A stretch of DNA of 64,000 bases from an uncultured Collinsella sp. (GTDB taxonomy: Bacteria > Actinomycetota > Coriobacteriia > Coriobacteriales > Coriobacteriaceae): assembly GCA_958407465.1 (NCBI GenBank), contig CATYIV010000002.1:39873-103872 (forward strand). Reading direction: 5' to 3'. This document shows positions 7,342 through 15,011 of this stretch, one piece after another. Every line of letters begins with the position of its first letter. The stretch's first letter is position 1. The notes beneath the pieces are model-generated. The model did not search any database. It was not told the origin of the DNA and saw nothing but the letters and a program-made list of their open reading frames with translations. The translations under genes were made by a program, and so were the position numbers.

Positions 7342-8682
7342 CTAACTCCATTCAGCGATGTCGATCATTCTTTCGAGGCGCCACGTTAGCGCCTCTTTTA
7401 GATATGGCAGCCTTGCCGTGAGCGCGTCGTTTCTGGAAAGAATCTCGATTGCCTCGTCAACGAAGCCTTCGAGTTTGTCGCAGTCAAACCAGCCCATGTC
7501 CTCGACGAGCAACATTTGTTTGGCGGGGCTTGAATGAAATTGTGCGCTGGTAAAACTGTGCTCTCCCGCCCTAAGCTCCTCTAGTGATATGTTGCACCAG
7601 AGCGATGAGCCCGAATCGAAGATGGGGGCAGGTCTGCAAGCTTGCGTGTTTACGTTTCGCACGAGGCCGAAGTTGCGCCAATGACGATCGTAGTTGGCAA
7701 TGATGTCGTCACATACGATCATGCGGTCAAGGGCATCCTTGACGCCTGTCACCCCGAGCTCCTCGCAGTTTGCTACATATCGCTCGTAGTCGGTTAGCCG
7801 TTCATCTGCGTTTGCGTGCTGGTTTACATAGAACGCAGGGACATACTCTTCTTCATCAGTTAAGAAGACATCGCATGTGCTCAGGGCGGAAGTGCCCGTG
7901 CCCTCGAGCGAGTAAGGCACATAATCGCAGGCGTTTAGGATGCGACGGTGGAGCGCGGTCGCCACCAGCTCGTTATAAGGTTCCTGGTCCAGGTGCGCTC
8001 CTGCCTTATGCAGAATTCGACGTTCGCCCTCGCACGTCCAGTACTTTTGAAGATTGCCGTCCGAGGTGTTATCGGGCTTTGCGGCAGCCGCTTTTCCCTC
8101 TGGGGCAAAGGGTGCAATGGACAGCGAGACGTCATCAAAGGCGTTATTGAAGAAGTTGATATCCTCCCAGGTGAGACCGGAACCTTGGGGCCTAATCCAA
8201 TACTGGTCGGATAAGGAGAGGCCGAGATTTCGCTGGACGAGTTCATCGGGAACATCGACTGCGGCTTCTGCAAGCAGGGAGGCTAGCCCAATGCGTGCGA
8301 GCGGGATACCGCGGCCGCGCCACCAGATGCGGAAGGAGTCTAGCGATATGGGGCTATTAGGGCCAAATACTCCAATAGGGGCGTGGGCGTAATCGATGTC
8401 GGCACCGATGTGGGTAAAGTCTTTTCGCGATGTACTGTAGACCAGCTGAGCGACTTCGTACGTGCGGTTCATGAGGGTGAACGCGATCTCGCTCTTACCG
8501 TGGCCGCGGCGGGGACGTCCCCCCGTTTTGGTCACAGAGCGGAGTCGCGTGTCGACGCTGTCTTTGTCGATGAGCCATACACCAGAAGCCTTGCGGGCCT
8601 CAAGTGCTCCGTTTTTTATGAGCTCCTGCACCCTGCGCGGAGTGATGCCGAGCAGCTCGGCGGTTTCTTTGGTAGTAAGCAT
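7342..8682 (-). CDS. HTH-HipA-like kinase fusion protein
   Basis: About 446 residues. The N-terminus is an excisionase/MerR-type winged HTH (TTKETAELLGITPRRVQELI, then VWLIDKDSV), followed by an AT-hook-like GGRPRRGHG. The C-terminal half looks like a HipA-type kinase lobe: IIANYDRHWRNFGLVRN resembles the catalytic loop, and PAPIFDSGSSLW the metal-binding Asp motif. I do not see a clear HipA P-loop. ATG 8682 is preferred over 8724, because GAAGGG lies 8 nt upstream and the extra 14 codons fall inside the promoter palindrome. No separate antitoxin gene adjoins. It might be a self-regulating HipA-like kinase or a solitary toxin. Confidence 0.7.
   Translation of the reverse strand: MLTTKETAELLGITPRRVQELIKNGALEARKASGVWLIDKDSVDTRLRSVTKTGGRPRRGHGKSEIAFTLMNRTYEVAQLVYSTSRKDFTHIGADIDYAHAPIGVFGPNSPISLDSFRIWWRGRGIPLARIGLASLLAEAAVDVPDELVQRNLGLSLSDQYWIRPQGSGLTWEDINFFNNAFDDVSLSIAPFAPEGKAAAAKPDNTSDGNLQKYWTCEGERRILHKAGAHLDQEPYNELVATALHRRILNACDYVPYSLEGTGTSALSTCDVFLTDEEEYVPAFYVNQHANADERLTDYERYVANCEELGVTGVKDALDRMIVCDDIIANYDRHWRNFGLVRNVNTQACRPAPIFDSGSSLWCNISLEELRAGEHSFTSAQFHSSPAKQMLLVEDMGWFDCDKLEGFVDEAIEILSRNDALTARLPYLKEALTWRLERMIDIAEWS
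7375..7400 (+). terminator. Terminator of the rlmB-NYN operon, inside the convergent gene
   Basis: GAGGCGC (7375-7381) and GCGCCTC (7389-7395) form a perfect 7-bp stem with a 7-nt loop, followed by TTTTA on the plus strand. It lies within the last codons of the convergent HTH-kinase gene, which ends 27 bp after the NYN ribonuclease. Confidence 0.55.
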
Positions 8683-8686
8683 CGCG

Positions 8687-8759
8687 AAACCCTTCGCCAG
8701 AACGAATAGTTTTATATATAGCAATTGTAATTAAAACTATTCGTTCTGGCGAATGGTTT
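8687..8759. promoter_or_regulatory. Large promoter palindrome of the HTH-HipA-like gene
   Basis: Arms of 28 bp (8687-8714 and 8732-8759) are complementary with one mismatch. The inner 22 bp, TTCGCCAGAACGAATAGTTT plus TA and its complement, are perfect. The 17-bp AT-rich spacer carries TATATATA-like -10 sequence. The left arm includes the ribosome-binding site of the gene, so binding of a dimeric regulator (possibly the encoded HTH) or RNA folding could block expression. Confidence 0.7.
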
Positions 8760-8804
8760 TAAGATTGAGGGCGCACTGACAGAAATGAACGGGCCTGGTA
8801 CGCG

Positions 8805-8834
8805 TTGTTGCTGGATTTTGCATATTTGTATAAC
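8805..8834 (+). promoter_or_regulatory. Candidate promoter of tRNA-Thr(UGU)
   Basis: TTGTTG (8805-8810), 18-nt spacer, TATAAC (8829-8834), about 70 bp upstream of the tRNA. Confidence 0.4.
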
Positions 8835-8906
8835 GCCGTGCGGCCTGTTGCGCCCCGTCCGCAATTCCTTTATTCTTAACTCGCTTCGCGTGAAAGCGCC
8901 AAGTGT

Positions 8907-8981
8907 GCCAGTGTGGCGCAACGGTAGCGCAACTGATTTGTAATCAGTGGGTTGCAGGTTCGATTCCTGTCACTGGCTCCA
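8907..8981 (+). tRNA. tRNA-Thr (anticodon UGU)
   Basis: The acceptor stem GCCAGTG pairs with CACTGGC. The anticodon arm ACTGA-TTTGTAA-TCAGT gives anticodon TGT. The T arm contains GGTTCGATTCC. The CCA end is encoded (8979-8981). It stands alone, about 0.8 kb before the tRNA-tuf cluster. Confidence 0.96.
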
Positions 8982-9076
8982 TGAGAGTTTCGGTCTCTGT
9001 TTCCTTGTGGGACAGGGCCCGTTTCTATTTATGTCGATAAGTCAGCGTGTTTGGCGCCAACCAAGCTTCAGGTTTG

Positions 9077-9292
9077 TCTCGATCCGTAACACGAGTGGGC
9101 TGAAGACCCTCCTTATAGTTACAGATCGAAACATTGCCAAGGGAAGGCCGATAACATCTCGATCCGTAACACGAAGAGGCTGAAAACCGTTCTTACTGTT
9201 ACAGAATGAGACGTAAGCGGGGGTTTCTGCGAAACATCTCGATCTGTAACAGATAGGGGAGGAATAACCCTCTTACTGTTACAGGTCGAGAC
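9077..9292. repeat. Three-unit dyad array with exact 80-bp period
   Basis: Three 56-bp units (9077-9132, 9157-9212, 9237-9292) begin exactly 80 bp apart, separated by two unrelated 24-bp spacers. Each unit is itself a hairpin: TCTCGATCYGTAAC at one end and GTTACAGRTCGARAC-like at the other, about 13 bp per arm, with a similar 28-nt centre. The array fills part of the 0.8-kb gene-free stretch between tRNA-Thr and tRNA-Tyr. There are too few units, the repeats are too long and no cas genes are near, so this is not a CRISPR. Confidence 0.8.
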
Positions 9293-9323
9293 ATAGGCCG
9301 GGGCGAGGTTGGTCATCGTCATC

Positions 9324-9465
9324 GAGCGTGGATTATCGGACACACGAGCGTGGAAAATCTTCCGCCTAGTGAATGAGCGTGGATAATCTGCCACTTTGGA
9401 TTCGATGGCACGGCAAAGCGGGAGATTATCCACGCTCGATTTCAAACGGAAGAAAATCCACGCTC
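9324..9465. repeat. Inverted array of GAGCGTGGA repeats
   Basis: Three forward copies of GAGCGTGGAWWATC (9324, 9346, 9375) face two inverted copies (9424-9437 and 9452-9465). Nested pairing extends into flanks (ATCTTCCG against CGGAAG), giving a long cruciform-like structure. No gene is evident from 8982 to 9793. The rest of the stretch (9466-9700) shows only short AT-rich dyads. Confidence 0.75.
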
Positions 9466-9702
9466 GATTTTGCCTGGGAAGAGCAATCTTCTGTCTGGGC
9501 AGCCCCGATCTCGACCTATATATAGGTGCAAATAAGCTGGTATCGAAGTTCGATACTGAAGGTGTACTCCACTACAGCAAAGTGTTACCTTGGGAAACGT
9601 CACCTCAGTATCCAAAACCACTGTCCTTCATATCCAAACTCAATAAAACCGCAGGTCACGGCTATATAGATACGCCCGGCACCGTGTATCTAGAGGTTTT
9701 CG

Positions 9703-9732
9703 TTGACAGCCCCCAAGGTGGCATCGTATTAT
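9703..9732 (+). promoter_or_regulatory. Strong sigma-70-type promoter of the tRNA-tuf operon
   Basis: A consensus TTGACA (9703-9708), an 18-nt spacer and TATTAT (9727-9732) lie 61 bp before tRNA-Tyr. The preceding bases GAGGTTTTC are shared with the rpmG promoter. Confidence 0.75.
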
Positions 9733-9793
9733 CTTCTCGTTCGCGGGGGCGGCGGTCCAAAAGACCAAAGGACCTGCGGATACTTGAACGATT

Positions 9794-9875
9794 GGGAGTT
9801 TGCCCGAGTGGTTAATGGGGACGGGCTGTAAACCCGTTGGCTCTGCCTACATAGGTTCGAATCCTATAGCTCCCA
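9794..9875 (+). tRNA. tRNA-Tyr (anticodon GUA)
   Basis: This is an 82-nt class II tRNA with acceptor GGGAGTT/AGCTCCC. The anticodon arm ACGGG-CTGTAAA-CCCGT gives GTA. It has a long variable arm and a T arm with GGTTCGAATCC. CCA is not encoded. Confidence 0.96.
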
Positions 9876-9885
9876 CCCGTCAAGT

Positions 9886-9961
9886 GCCTGTATAGCTCAG
9901 TCGGTAGAGCACTTCGTTGGTAACGAAGAGGTCACCAGTTCAAGTCTGGTTGCAGGCTCCA
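9886..9961 (+). tRNA. tRNA-Thr (anticodon GGU)
   Basis: Acceptor GCCTGTA/TGCAGGC. The anticodon arm CTTCG-TTGGTAA-CGAAG gives GGT. CCA is encoded at 9959-9961. It starts 10 bp after tRNA-Tyr. Confidence 0.96.
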
Positions 9962-9964
9962 TCC

Positions 9965-10041
9965 GGCGGTGTAGCTCAGTTGGTTAGAGCACACGGTTCA
10001 TACCCGTGGCGTCACTGGTTCGAATCCAGTCACCGCTACCA
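9965..10041 (+). tRNA. tRNA-Met (anticodon CAU, elongator type)
   Basis: Acceptor GGCGGTG/CACCGCT (G-U at the first pair). The anticodon arm CACGG-TTCATAC-CCGTG gives CAT. CCA is encoded. The lack of the three G-C pairs (GGG/CCC) of initiators in the anticodon stem favours an elongator. A lysidine-modified tRNA-Ile2 cannot be excluded by eye. Confidence 0.88.
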
Positions 10042-10137
10042 TAGGTAACACGGTGGCTTCTCAATAGTATGTTGAGAGGCCACTATGGTATAAAGGCAAA
10101 GTCCCGTCCGGGGACGACCTGTTAAGAGGAGGGCTTT

Positions 10138-11328
10138 ATGGCCAAAGAGAAGTTTGAGCGCACTAAGCCGCATGTTAACATCGGCACCATTGGTCACGTC
10201 GACCACGGCAAGACCACGCTGACCGCTGCCATCACCAAGGTTCTCTCCGAGACCGAGGGCTGCAAGGCTGACTTCACTGCGTTCGAGAACATCGACAAGG
10301 CTCCCGAGGAGCGCGAGCGCGGCATTACGATTTCCGTCTCCCACGTTGAGTACGAGACCGCTGCCCGTCACTACGCTCACGTTGACTGCCCGGGCCACGC
10401 TGACTACGTCAAGAACATGATCTCCGGCGCTGCTCAGATGGACGGCGCTATCCTGGTCATCGCTGCTACCGACGGCCCCATGGCTCAGACCCGCGAGCAC
10501 ATCCTGCTCGCCCGTCAGGTCGGCGTTCCCTACATCGTCGTCTTCCTGAACAAGTGCGACATGGTCGACGATGACGAGCTCATCGACCTCGTCGAGATGG
10601 AGACCCGTGAGCTCCTCTCCGAGTACGATTTCCCCGGCGACGACATCCCCGTCATCCGTGGCTCCGCTCTGGGCGCTCTCGAGGGCGACGCCAAGTGGAT
10701 GGACGCCATTCGCGAGCTCATGAAGGCCGTCGACGAGTACATCCCGACGCCTGCTCGTAACAACGACCTCCCGTTCCTGATGGCCGTTGAGGACGTTATG
10801 ACCATCTCCGGCCGTGGTACCGTTGCTACTGGCCGTGTCGAGCGCGGTGAGCTCAAGCTCAACGAGCCCGTCGAGATCGTCGGCATCAAGGATACCCAGA
10901 ACACCGTCGTTACCGGTATCGAGATGTTCCGTAAGTCCATGGACTTCTGCGAGGCTGGCGACAACGTCGGTCTGCTGCTCCGCGGCATCAAGCGTGAGGA
11001 CATCGAGCGCGGCCAGGTTCTCTGCAAGCCCGGTTCGGTTACCCCGCACACCAAGTTCACCGGCGAGATCTACGTTCTGACCAAGGAGGAGGGCGGCCGT
11101 CACACCCCGTTCTTCGATGGTTATCGTCCTCAGTTCTACTTCCGTACCACCGACGTTACCGGTACGGTCAAGCTCCCCGAGGGCACCGAGATGGCTATGC
11201 CTGGTGACCACATCACCATCGAGGGCGACCTCATCCACCCGATCGCCATGGAGGAGGGCCTGCGCTTCGCTATCCGCGAGGGTGGCCACACCGTCGGTTC
11301 GGGCATCGTCTCCACGATCATTGAGTAA
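10138..11328 (+). CDS. tuf: Elongation factor Tu
   Basis: This 396-residue GTPase delivers aminoacyl-tRNA to the ribosome. G motifs seen are G1 GHVDHGKT, G3 DCPGHADY and G4 NKCD. Domains 2 and 3 are complete (GRGTVATGR, and RTTDVTG near the C-terminal third). The start follows GAGGAGGG. It is co-transcribed with upstream tRNA-Tyr, -Thr and -Met, as in the E. coli tufB operon, and is separate from fusA (38 kb away). The 96-bp leader after the last tRNA contains two hairpins (10052-10082 and 10101-10115). Confidence 0.98.
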   Translation: MAKEKFERTKPHVNIGTIGHVDHGKTTLTAAITKVLSETEGCKADFTAFENIDKAPEERERGITISVSHVEYETAARHYAHVDCPGHADYVKNMISGAAQMDGAILVIAATDGPMAQTREHILLARQVGVPYIVVFLNKCDMVDDDELIDLVEMETRELLSEYDFPGDDIPVIRGSALGALEGDAKWMDAIRELMKAVDEYIPTPARNNDLPFLMAVEDVMTISGRGTVATGRVERGELKLNEPVEIVGIKDTQNTVVTGIEMFRKSMDFCEAGDNVGLLLRGIKREDIERGQVLCKPGSVTPHTKFTGEIYVLTKEEGGRHTPFFDGYRPQFYFRTTDVTGTVKLPEGTEMAMPGDHITIEGDLIHPIAMEEGLRFAIREGGHTVGSGIVSTIIE

Positions 11329-11355
11329 ATTAGCTCTTTGATATAGCTGACTTAG

Positions 11356-11391
11356 AGAACCCGGCACTTATATGGGTGCCGGGTTCTTTTC
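11356..11391 (+). terminator. Intrinsic terminator after tuf
   Basis: AGAACCCGGCAC (11356-11367) pairs perfectly with GTGCCGGGTTCT (11376-11387), followed by TTTT. Confidence 0.9.
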
Positions 11392-11532
11392 TGCAATGGA
11401 TATTGAGCCGTTGCTGGTGTCGAGAGGATCGATAATGGTCCTGGATGCACCGTCGATTAGCTCTCGATGGCTTCATTGATGTGTTCCAAATATGAATGGA
11501 TCCACCGAGAACCAATTGACTCGAGGTTTTCA

Positions 11533-11562
11533 TTGACAGCACTTACGTGGAGCTGATAAAGT
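11533..11562 (+). promoter_or_regulatory. Promoter of rpmG-tRNA-Trp-secE-nusG
   Basis: TTGACA (11533-11538), 18-nt spacer, TAAAGT (11557-11562). The 18 bases up to and past the -35 (GAGGTTTTCRTTGACAGC) match the tRNA-tuf promoter at all but one position. Confidence 0.65.
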
Positions 11563-11607
11563 AACAACTCGTGCCCGTACGGGGCGGAAATGAAAGGTTC
11601 AGGATAC

Positions 11608-11757
11608 ATGCGTACTCTAGTTACTCTTGCGTGCACTGAGTGCAAGCGCCGCAACTATACGACCACCAAGAACAAGTCGACCATGCCTGATCGTATGGAG
11701 ATCAAGAAGTATTGCCCCTGGTGCCGTCACCACACGCTGCACAAAGAGACTCGCTAG
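11608..11757 (+). CDS. rpmG: 50S ribosomal protein L33
   Basis: A 49-residue zinc-ribbon type L33. Two CxxC knuckles are visible (CTEC near residue 9 and CPWC near residue 36), with the basic segment [12 protein letters not shown] between. The family is normally about 50 residues. The start is the ATG at 11608 after AAAGG. It is first in the conserved rpmG-trnW-secE-nusG-rplK-rplA order of many Gram-positives. Confidence 0.95.
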   Translation: MRTLVTLACTECKRRNYTTTKNKSTMPDRMEIKKYCPWCRHHTLHKETR

Positions 11758-11770
11758 TCTCTAGTCACAT

Positions 11771-11846
11771 ACGCCAGTAGTTCAATTGGTAGAGCATCGG
11801 TCTCCAAAACCGAGTGTTGAGGGTTCGAGTCCTTCCTGGCGTGCCA
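11771..11846 (+). tRNA. tRNA-Trp (anticodon CCA)
   Basis: Acceptor ACGCCAG/CTGGCGT. The anticodon arm TCGGT-CTCCAAA-ACCGA gives CCA. The discriminator is G and a CCA end is encoded (11844-11846). It sits between rpmG and secE. Confidence 0.96.
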
Positions 11847-11855
11847 GTCATTATT

Positions 11856-11888
11856 CCGTAAGCTCCCACTTGGGGGCTTACGGTTTAC
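11856..11888 (+). terminator. Weak terminator or processing hairpin before secE
   Basis: CCGTAAGCTCCCA (11856-11868) pairs with TGGGGGCTTACGG (11871-11883), one wobble and a 2-nt gap, then TTTA. It may end part of the rpmG-tRNA-Trp transcripts while allowing readthrough into secE. Confidence 0.5.
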
Positions 11889-11922
11889 TCATGTATAAGC
11901 GCATTGCGCGGAGGTAACCCAA

Positions 11923-12261
11923 ATGGCCAACAAGAAGAACAAGAAGAAGGCTCAGCAGCCGGCACCTGCCAACAAAGCTGCCGCCAACTCCAAGGTTGAG
12001 GCCAAGAAGGCCGTTGCCAAGAAGAACGAGAAGGCTGCGAAGTCCAAGAAGAACGAGAAGCCTGGTTTCTTCGCCCGCACCAAGAAGTATTTCGCTTCGG
12101 TCAAGTCCGAGATGAAGCGTGTCACGTGGCCCGATAAGAAGGAGCTCGTGAACTACTCGGTTGTTGTTTGCGCTTCTCTGATCGTCGTCGGCGTCGTCAT
12201 CGCTCTGCTCGATGCTGGCTTTGGCGAGGCTCTTGCTCTGTTCTCTGGATTGAGGGGCTAA
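11923..12261 (+). CDS. secE: Preprotein translocase subunit SecE
   Basis: A 112-residue SecE with an unusually long lysine/alanine-rich cytoplasmic N-terminus (about 45 residues). The conserved amphipathic helix follows (SVKSEMKRVTWPDKKEL), then one transmembrane helix at about residues 78-97. SecE stabilises SecY in the translocon. Its position directly before nusG is conserved in bacteria. Confidence 0.95.
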   Translation: MANKKNKKKAQQPAPANKAAANSKVEAKKAVAKKNEKAAKSKKNEKPGFFARTKKYFASVKSEMKRVTWPDKKELVNYSVVVCASLIVVGVVIALLDAGFGEALALFSGLRG

Positions 12262-12264
12262 ACC

Positions 12265-12801
12265 ATGTCTAAGCGTTGGTACGTCGTTCACACTTACTCT
12301 GGATACGAGAACCGCGTTAAGTCCGATCTCGAGCATCGCATCGAGACTATGGGCATGCAGGACCGTATCTTTGATATCGAGATTCCTATGGAGCGCGTCA
12401 CCGAGATTAAAGAGGGTGGCAAGCGTGAGACCAAGGATTCCAAGATCTTCCCGGGTTATGTCCTGGTCCGCATGGAGATGGATGACGATGCTTGGACGTG
12501 TGTTCGTAACACGCCTGGCGTCACCGGTTTCCTAGGCGGCAACGGCAAGCCCGCTCCGCTTTCCCGCGACGAGTACAACAAGATGACTCGTCGTCCCGGT
12601 AAGGGCGATTCGCCCAAGCGCACCTCGGTTGATATTGAGGTCGGTACGTCCGTCCGCGTCACCGATGGCCCGCTTACCGACTTTGATGGCAAGGTCTCCG
12701 AGGTTAACACCGAGGCTGGCAAGCTCAAGGTCACGCTGATGATCTTTGGCCGCGAGACGCCGGTCGAGCTCGACTTTAACCAGGTCGCTGTCATCGCTTA
12801 A
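12265..12801 (+). CDS. nusG: Transcription termination/antitermination factor NusG
   Basis: A 178-residue NusG. The NGN domain begins [15 protein letters not shown] and contains the segment FPGYVLVRM. The C-terminal KOW domain ([13 protein letters not shown]) ends in the usual [11 protein letters not shown]. It binds the beta-prime clamp of RNA polymerase and couples transcription to translation. It starts 3 nt after secE. Confidence 0.97.
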   Translation: MSKRWYVVHTYSGYENRVKSDLEHRIETMGMQDRIFDIEIPMERVTEIKEGGKRETKDSKIFPGYVLVRMEMDDDAWTCVRNTPGVTGFLGGNGKPAPLSRDEYNKMTRRPGKGDSPKRTSVDIEVGTSVRVTDGPLTDFDGKVSEVNTEAGKLKVTLMIFGRETPVELDFNQVAVIA

Positions 12802-12921
12802 GTTTTCGTCCGTTCGCGCGAGCGTGCTTCTTCTGTGACTGCTCATCTCAGGAGTGCTTCTAACACGTGCGTGCTTACGATATAGCAAGTACTTCACACT
12901 CGTGATTCGAAAGGAATGACC

Positions 12922-13350
12922 ATGGCTGAGAAGAAGGTTGCCAACGTCATTAAGCTCCAGATTCCTGCTGGTGCAGCAAACCCCGCTCCTCCCGTCGGCC
13001 CCGCCCTGGGCGCTGCTGGCGTGAACATCATGCAGTTCTGCCAGGCCTTTAACGCCGAGACGCAGGACAAGAAGGGTGACATCATCCCCGTTGAGATCTC
13101 TGTCTACGAGGACAAGTCCTTCTCCTTCATCACCAAGACCCCGCCGGCGGCTCACCTTATCAAGAAGGAGCTGAACCTCAAGTCTGGTTCCGCTAAGCCC
13201 CAGGCTGACAAGGTTGGTCAGCTCTCCCAGGAGCAGCTCACCAAGATCGCCGAGATCAAGATGCCGGACCTCAATGCCAACGACATTGACGCCGCCAAGA
13301 AGATCATCGCCGGTACCGCCCGTTCCATGGGCGTCACCATCGCTGAGTAG
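12922..13350 (+). CDS. rplK: 50S ribosomal protein L11
   Basis: A 142-residue L11. The N-terminal domain has the proline-rich [11 protein letters not shown]. The C-terminal rRNA-binding domain ends in a typical [16 protein letters not shown] 12922 (MAEKK) is chosen over ATG 12916, because AAAGGA ends only 1 nt before 12916 but 7 nt before 12922. The 120-bp gap from nusG may hold a promoter, but I see no clear one. Confidence 0.97.
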   Translation: MAEKKVANVIKLQIPAGAANPAPPVGPALGAAGVNIMQFCQAFNAETQDKKGDIIPVEISVYEDKSFSFITKTPPAAHLIKKELNLKSGSAKPQADKVGQLSQEQLTKIAEIKMPDLNANDIDAAKKIIAGTARSMGVTIAE

Positions 13351-13467
13351 CGATTTCTTATGGTAACGGCGGGTGCTCCGACCGGGGCGCCCGTTAAATG
13401 TGTGCAATAGGGCACACGATACGATGTGGGAGGGCTCACGCCCGTTTAACCACAGGAGGTAATGCAC

Positions 13468-14175
13468 ATGGCTAAGCATGGTAAGAGCTATAACGCCGCT
13501 GCCGAGAAGATCGACCGCGCAACGCTCTACACCCCCCTTCAGGCTGCCAAGCTCATCAAGGAGCTCGACACCGCCAAGTTCGACGAGACCGTCGAGGCTC
13601 ACTTCCGTCTGGGCATCGATACTCGTAAGGCTGACCAGAACATCCGTGGTTCCATCTCCCTGCCCCACGGCACCGGCAAGACCGTTCGTGTTGCCGTCTT
13701 CGCCGAGGGCGAGAAGGCCCGTGAGGCTGAGGCTGCCGGCGCCGACATCATCGGTTCCGACGAGCTCGTCGCCCAGATTCAGAAGGGCGAGATCAACTTC
13801 GACGCCGCTATCGCTACGCCGAACATGATGGCCAAGGTTGGCCGCATCGGTAAGATCCTTGGTCCCCGTGGCCTCATGCCGAACCCCAAGCTCGGCACCG
13901 TGACCATGGACGTCGCCAAGATGGTCTCCGAGCTCAAGGCTGGCCGCGTTGAGTACCGCGCCGACCGCTACGGCATCTGCCACGTGCCCCTGGGCAAGAA
14001 GTCCTTCTCTGAGCAGCAGCTCGTCGAGAACTACGCTGCCCTGTACACCGAGATTCTGCGCGTCAAGCCCTCTTCTGCTAAGGGCAAGTACGTCAAGTCC
14101 ATCTCCGTGTCTTCCACCATGGGCCCTGGCGTCAAGGTCGATCCCGCTGTCCAGCGTGACTTCCTGGCTGAGTAA
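13468..14175 (+). CDS. rplA: 50S ribosomal protein L1
   Basis: A 235-residue L1 with the signature [13 protein letters not shown] and [11 protein letters not shown]. It binds 23S rRNA at the L1 stalk and, in many bacteria, represses its own operon by binding mRNA. The 110-nt rplK-rplA spacer folds into a GC-rich hairpin at about 13367-13395. ATG 13468 lies 8 nt after AGGAGG; ATG 13462 is too close. Confidence 0.97.
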   Translation: MAKHGKSYNAAAEKIDRATLYTPLQAAKLIKELDTAKFDETVEAHFRLGIDTRKADQNIRGSISLPHGTGKTVRVAVFAEGEKAREAEAAGADIIGSDELVAQIQKGEINFDAAIATPNMMAKVGRIGKILGPRGLMPNPKLGTVTMDVAKMVSELKAGRVEYRADRYGICHVPLGKKSFSEQQLVENYAALYTEILRVKPSSAKGKYVKSISVSSTMGPGVKVDPAVQRDFLAE

Positions 14176-14211
14176 CTGCTAGTTACTGCCTGAGTACAGC
14201 AAGCATTGCTA

Positions 14212-14250
14212 AAGAAACCCGGTTCTGCCTTGTGCAGGACCGGGTTTCTT
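14212..14250 (+). terminator. Intrinsic terminator after rplA
   Basis: AAGAAACCCGGTTCTGC pairs with GCAGGACCGGGTTTCTT (one wobble), and the 3' arm itself provides the T-run. Confidence 0.9.
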
Positions 14251-14263
14251 GCTATCGCGTCAA

Positions 14264-14302
14264 AACCACCATAAAGGGGACAGTGTCCCCTTTATGGTGG
14301 TT
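14264..14302. repeat. TGTCCC-class palindrome R1 overlapping a stop codon
   Basis: A perfect 19-bp inverted repeat around a single G (14283): AACCACCATAAAGGGGACA and its complement. Its last two bases belong to the TAA stop codon (14303-14301) of the phosphoesterase on the minus strand. It may act as a bidirectional terminator. It is related in layout to the elements at 16980, 18027, 18081, 44715 and 46506. Confidence 0.85.
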
Positions 14303-15011
14303 ACCAGGGTGTTCTGGCTGTTGAGGACTCGATAGCATCGTGGCGTTTGAGCTCGCGGCGCATGGTTTGCGAGTTGAGCCAGGCTGCCTGCCAGCCACGG
14401 ATGGGGTAGCGCGTCTGGTCGAGCTCAAACTGCGTATAGCCGCAGGCGTTGATGATCGTCGTTCCACACACATGCTGCCGCTCGCGCTGAAAATCGTAGC
14501 CGTAGCTTTGGTGCACATGCCCGTGCACCATGTAGTCGGGATTCCAGGATTCGAGTGCCGTGTTAAAGCACTCGAATCCTCGATGCGGCAGATCGTCCAG
14601 ATCACCCATACCGGCGGCGGGTGCATGGGTAAGCAGAATGTCGCACCCGCCGACCATCCTAACCTTACGCGACAGCTTACGCATGCGCTTGGACATCTCG
14701 CGTTCGGTGTACATGTTGGCGCCGTCGCGATAACGCATGGACCCGCCAAGGCCCGCAATGCGAATCCCTCGGTACGTGTACACGCTGTCCTCTACGCAGA
14801 TACATCCACCCGGTGCATGACGTGCGTAGCGGTCATCGTGATTGCCGCGCACGTAGATGAGCGGTTTGTTGATGACCGTAACCAAAAACTCAAGATAGTC
14901 CGGGTCCAGATCGCCGGCGGACAAAATCAGGTCGACTCCCTCAAAGCGTTCCTTGCGAAAGCACTCCCAAAGGCATCGTTCTTCGGTATCGGCTATGGCA
15001 AGGATTTTCAT
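14301..15011 (-). CDS. Calcineurin-like metallophosphoesterase
   Basis: This 236-residue protein has the full metallophosphoesterase motif set: LAIAD near the N-terminus (with an expected His replaced, ADTEERC), SAGDLDPDYL, RGNHDDRY, LLTHAPAAGM and VHGHVHQSYG. The substrate is unknown. The ATG overlaps the stop of the upstream ParB-like/BMP gene (ATGA), so the two form an operon. The TAA stop is partly supplied by palindrome R1. Confidence 0.85.
   Translation of the reverse strand: MKILAIADTEERCLWECFRKERFEGVDLILSAGDLDPDYLEFLVTVINKPLIYVRGNHDDRYARHAPGGCICVEDSVYTYRGIRIAGLGGSMRYRDGANMYTEREMSKRMRKLSRKVRMVGGCDILLTHAPAAGMGDLDDLPHRGFECFNTALESWNPDYMVHGHVHQSYGYDFQRERQHVCGTTIINACGYTQFELDQTRYPIRGWQAAWLNSQTMRRELKRHDAIESSTARTPW

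Noticed and set aside
9077..9292. Possible CRISPR array (three long repeats, two 24-bp spacers)
   Set aside because: Units are 56 bp, imperfect and internally palindromic over their whole length; only three copies, and no cas genes nearby.
9396..9815. 139-codon open frame before tRNA-Tyr
   Set aside because: It begins inside the repeat array and ends within the tRNA gene, with no ribosome-binding site and no protein-like features.
9965..10041. Initiator tRNA-Met
   Set aside because: The anticodon stem lacks the three consecutive G-C pairs and the unpaired 1-72 position of initiators.
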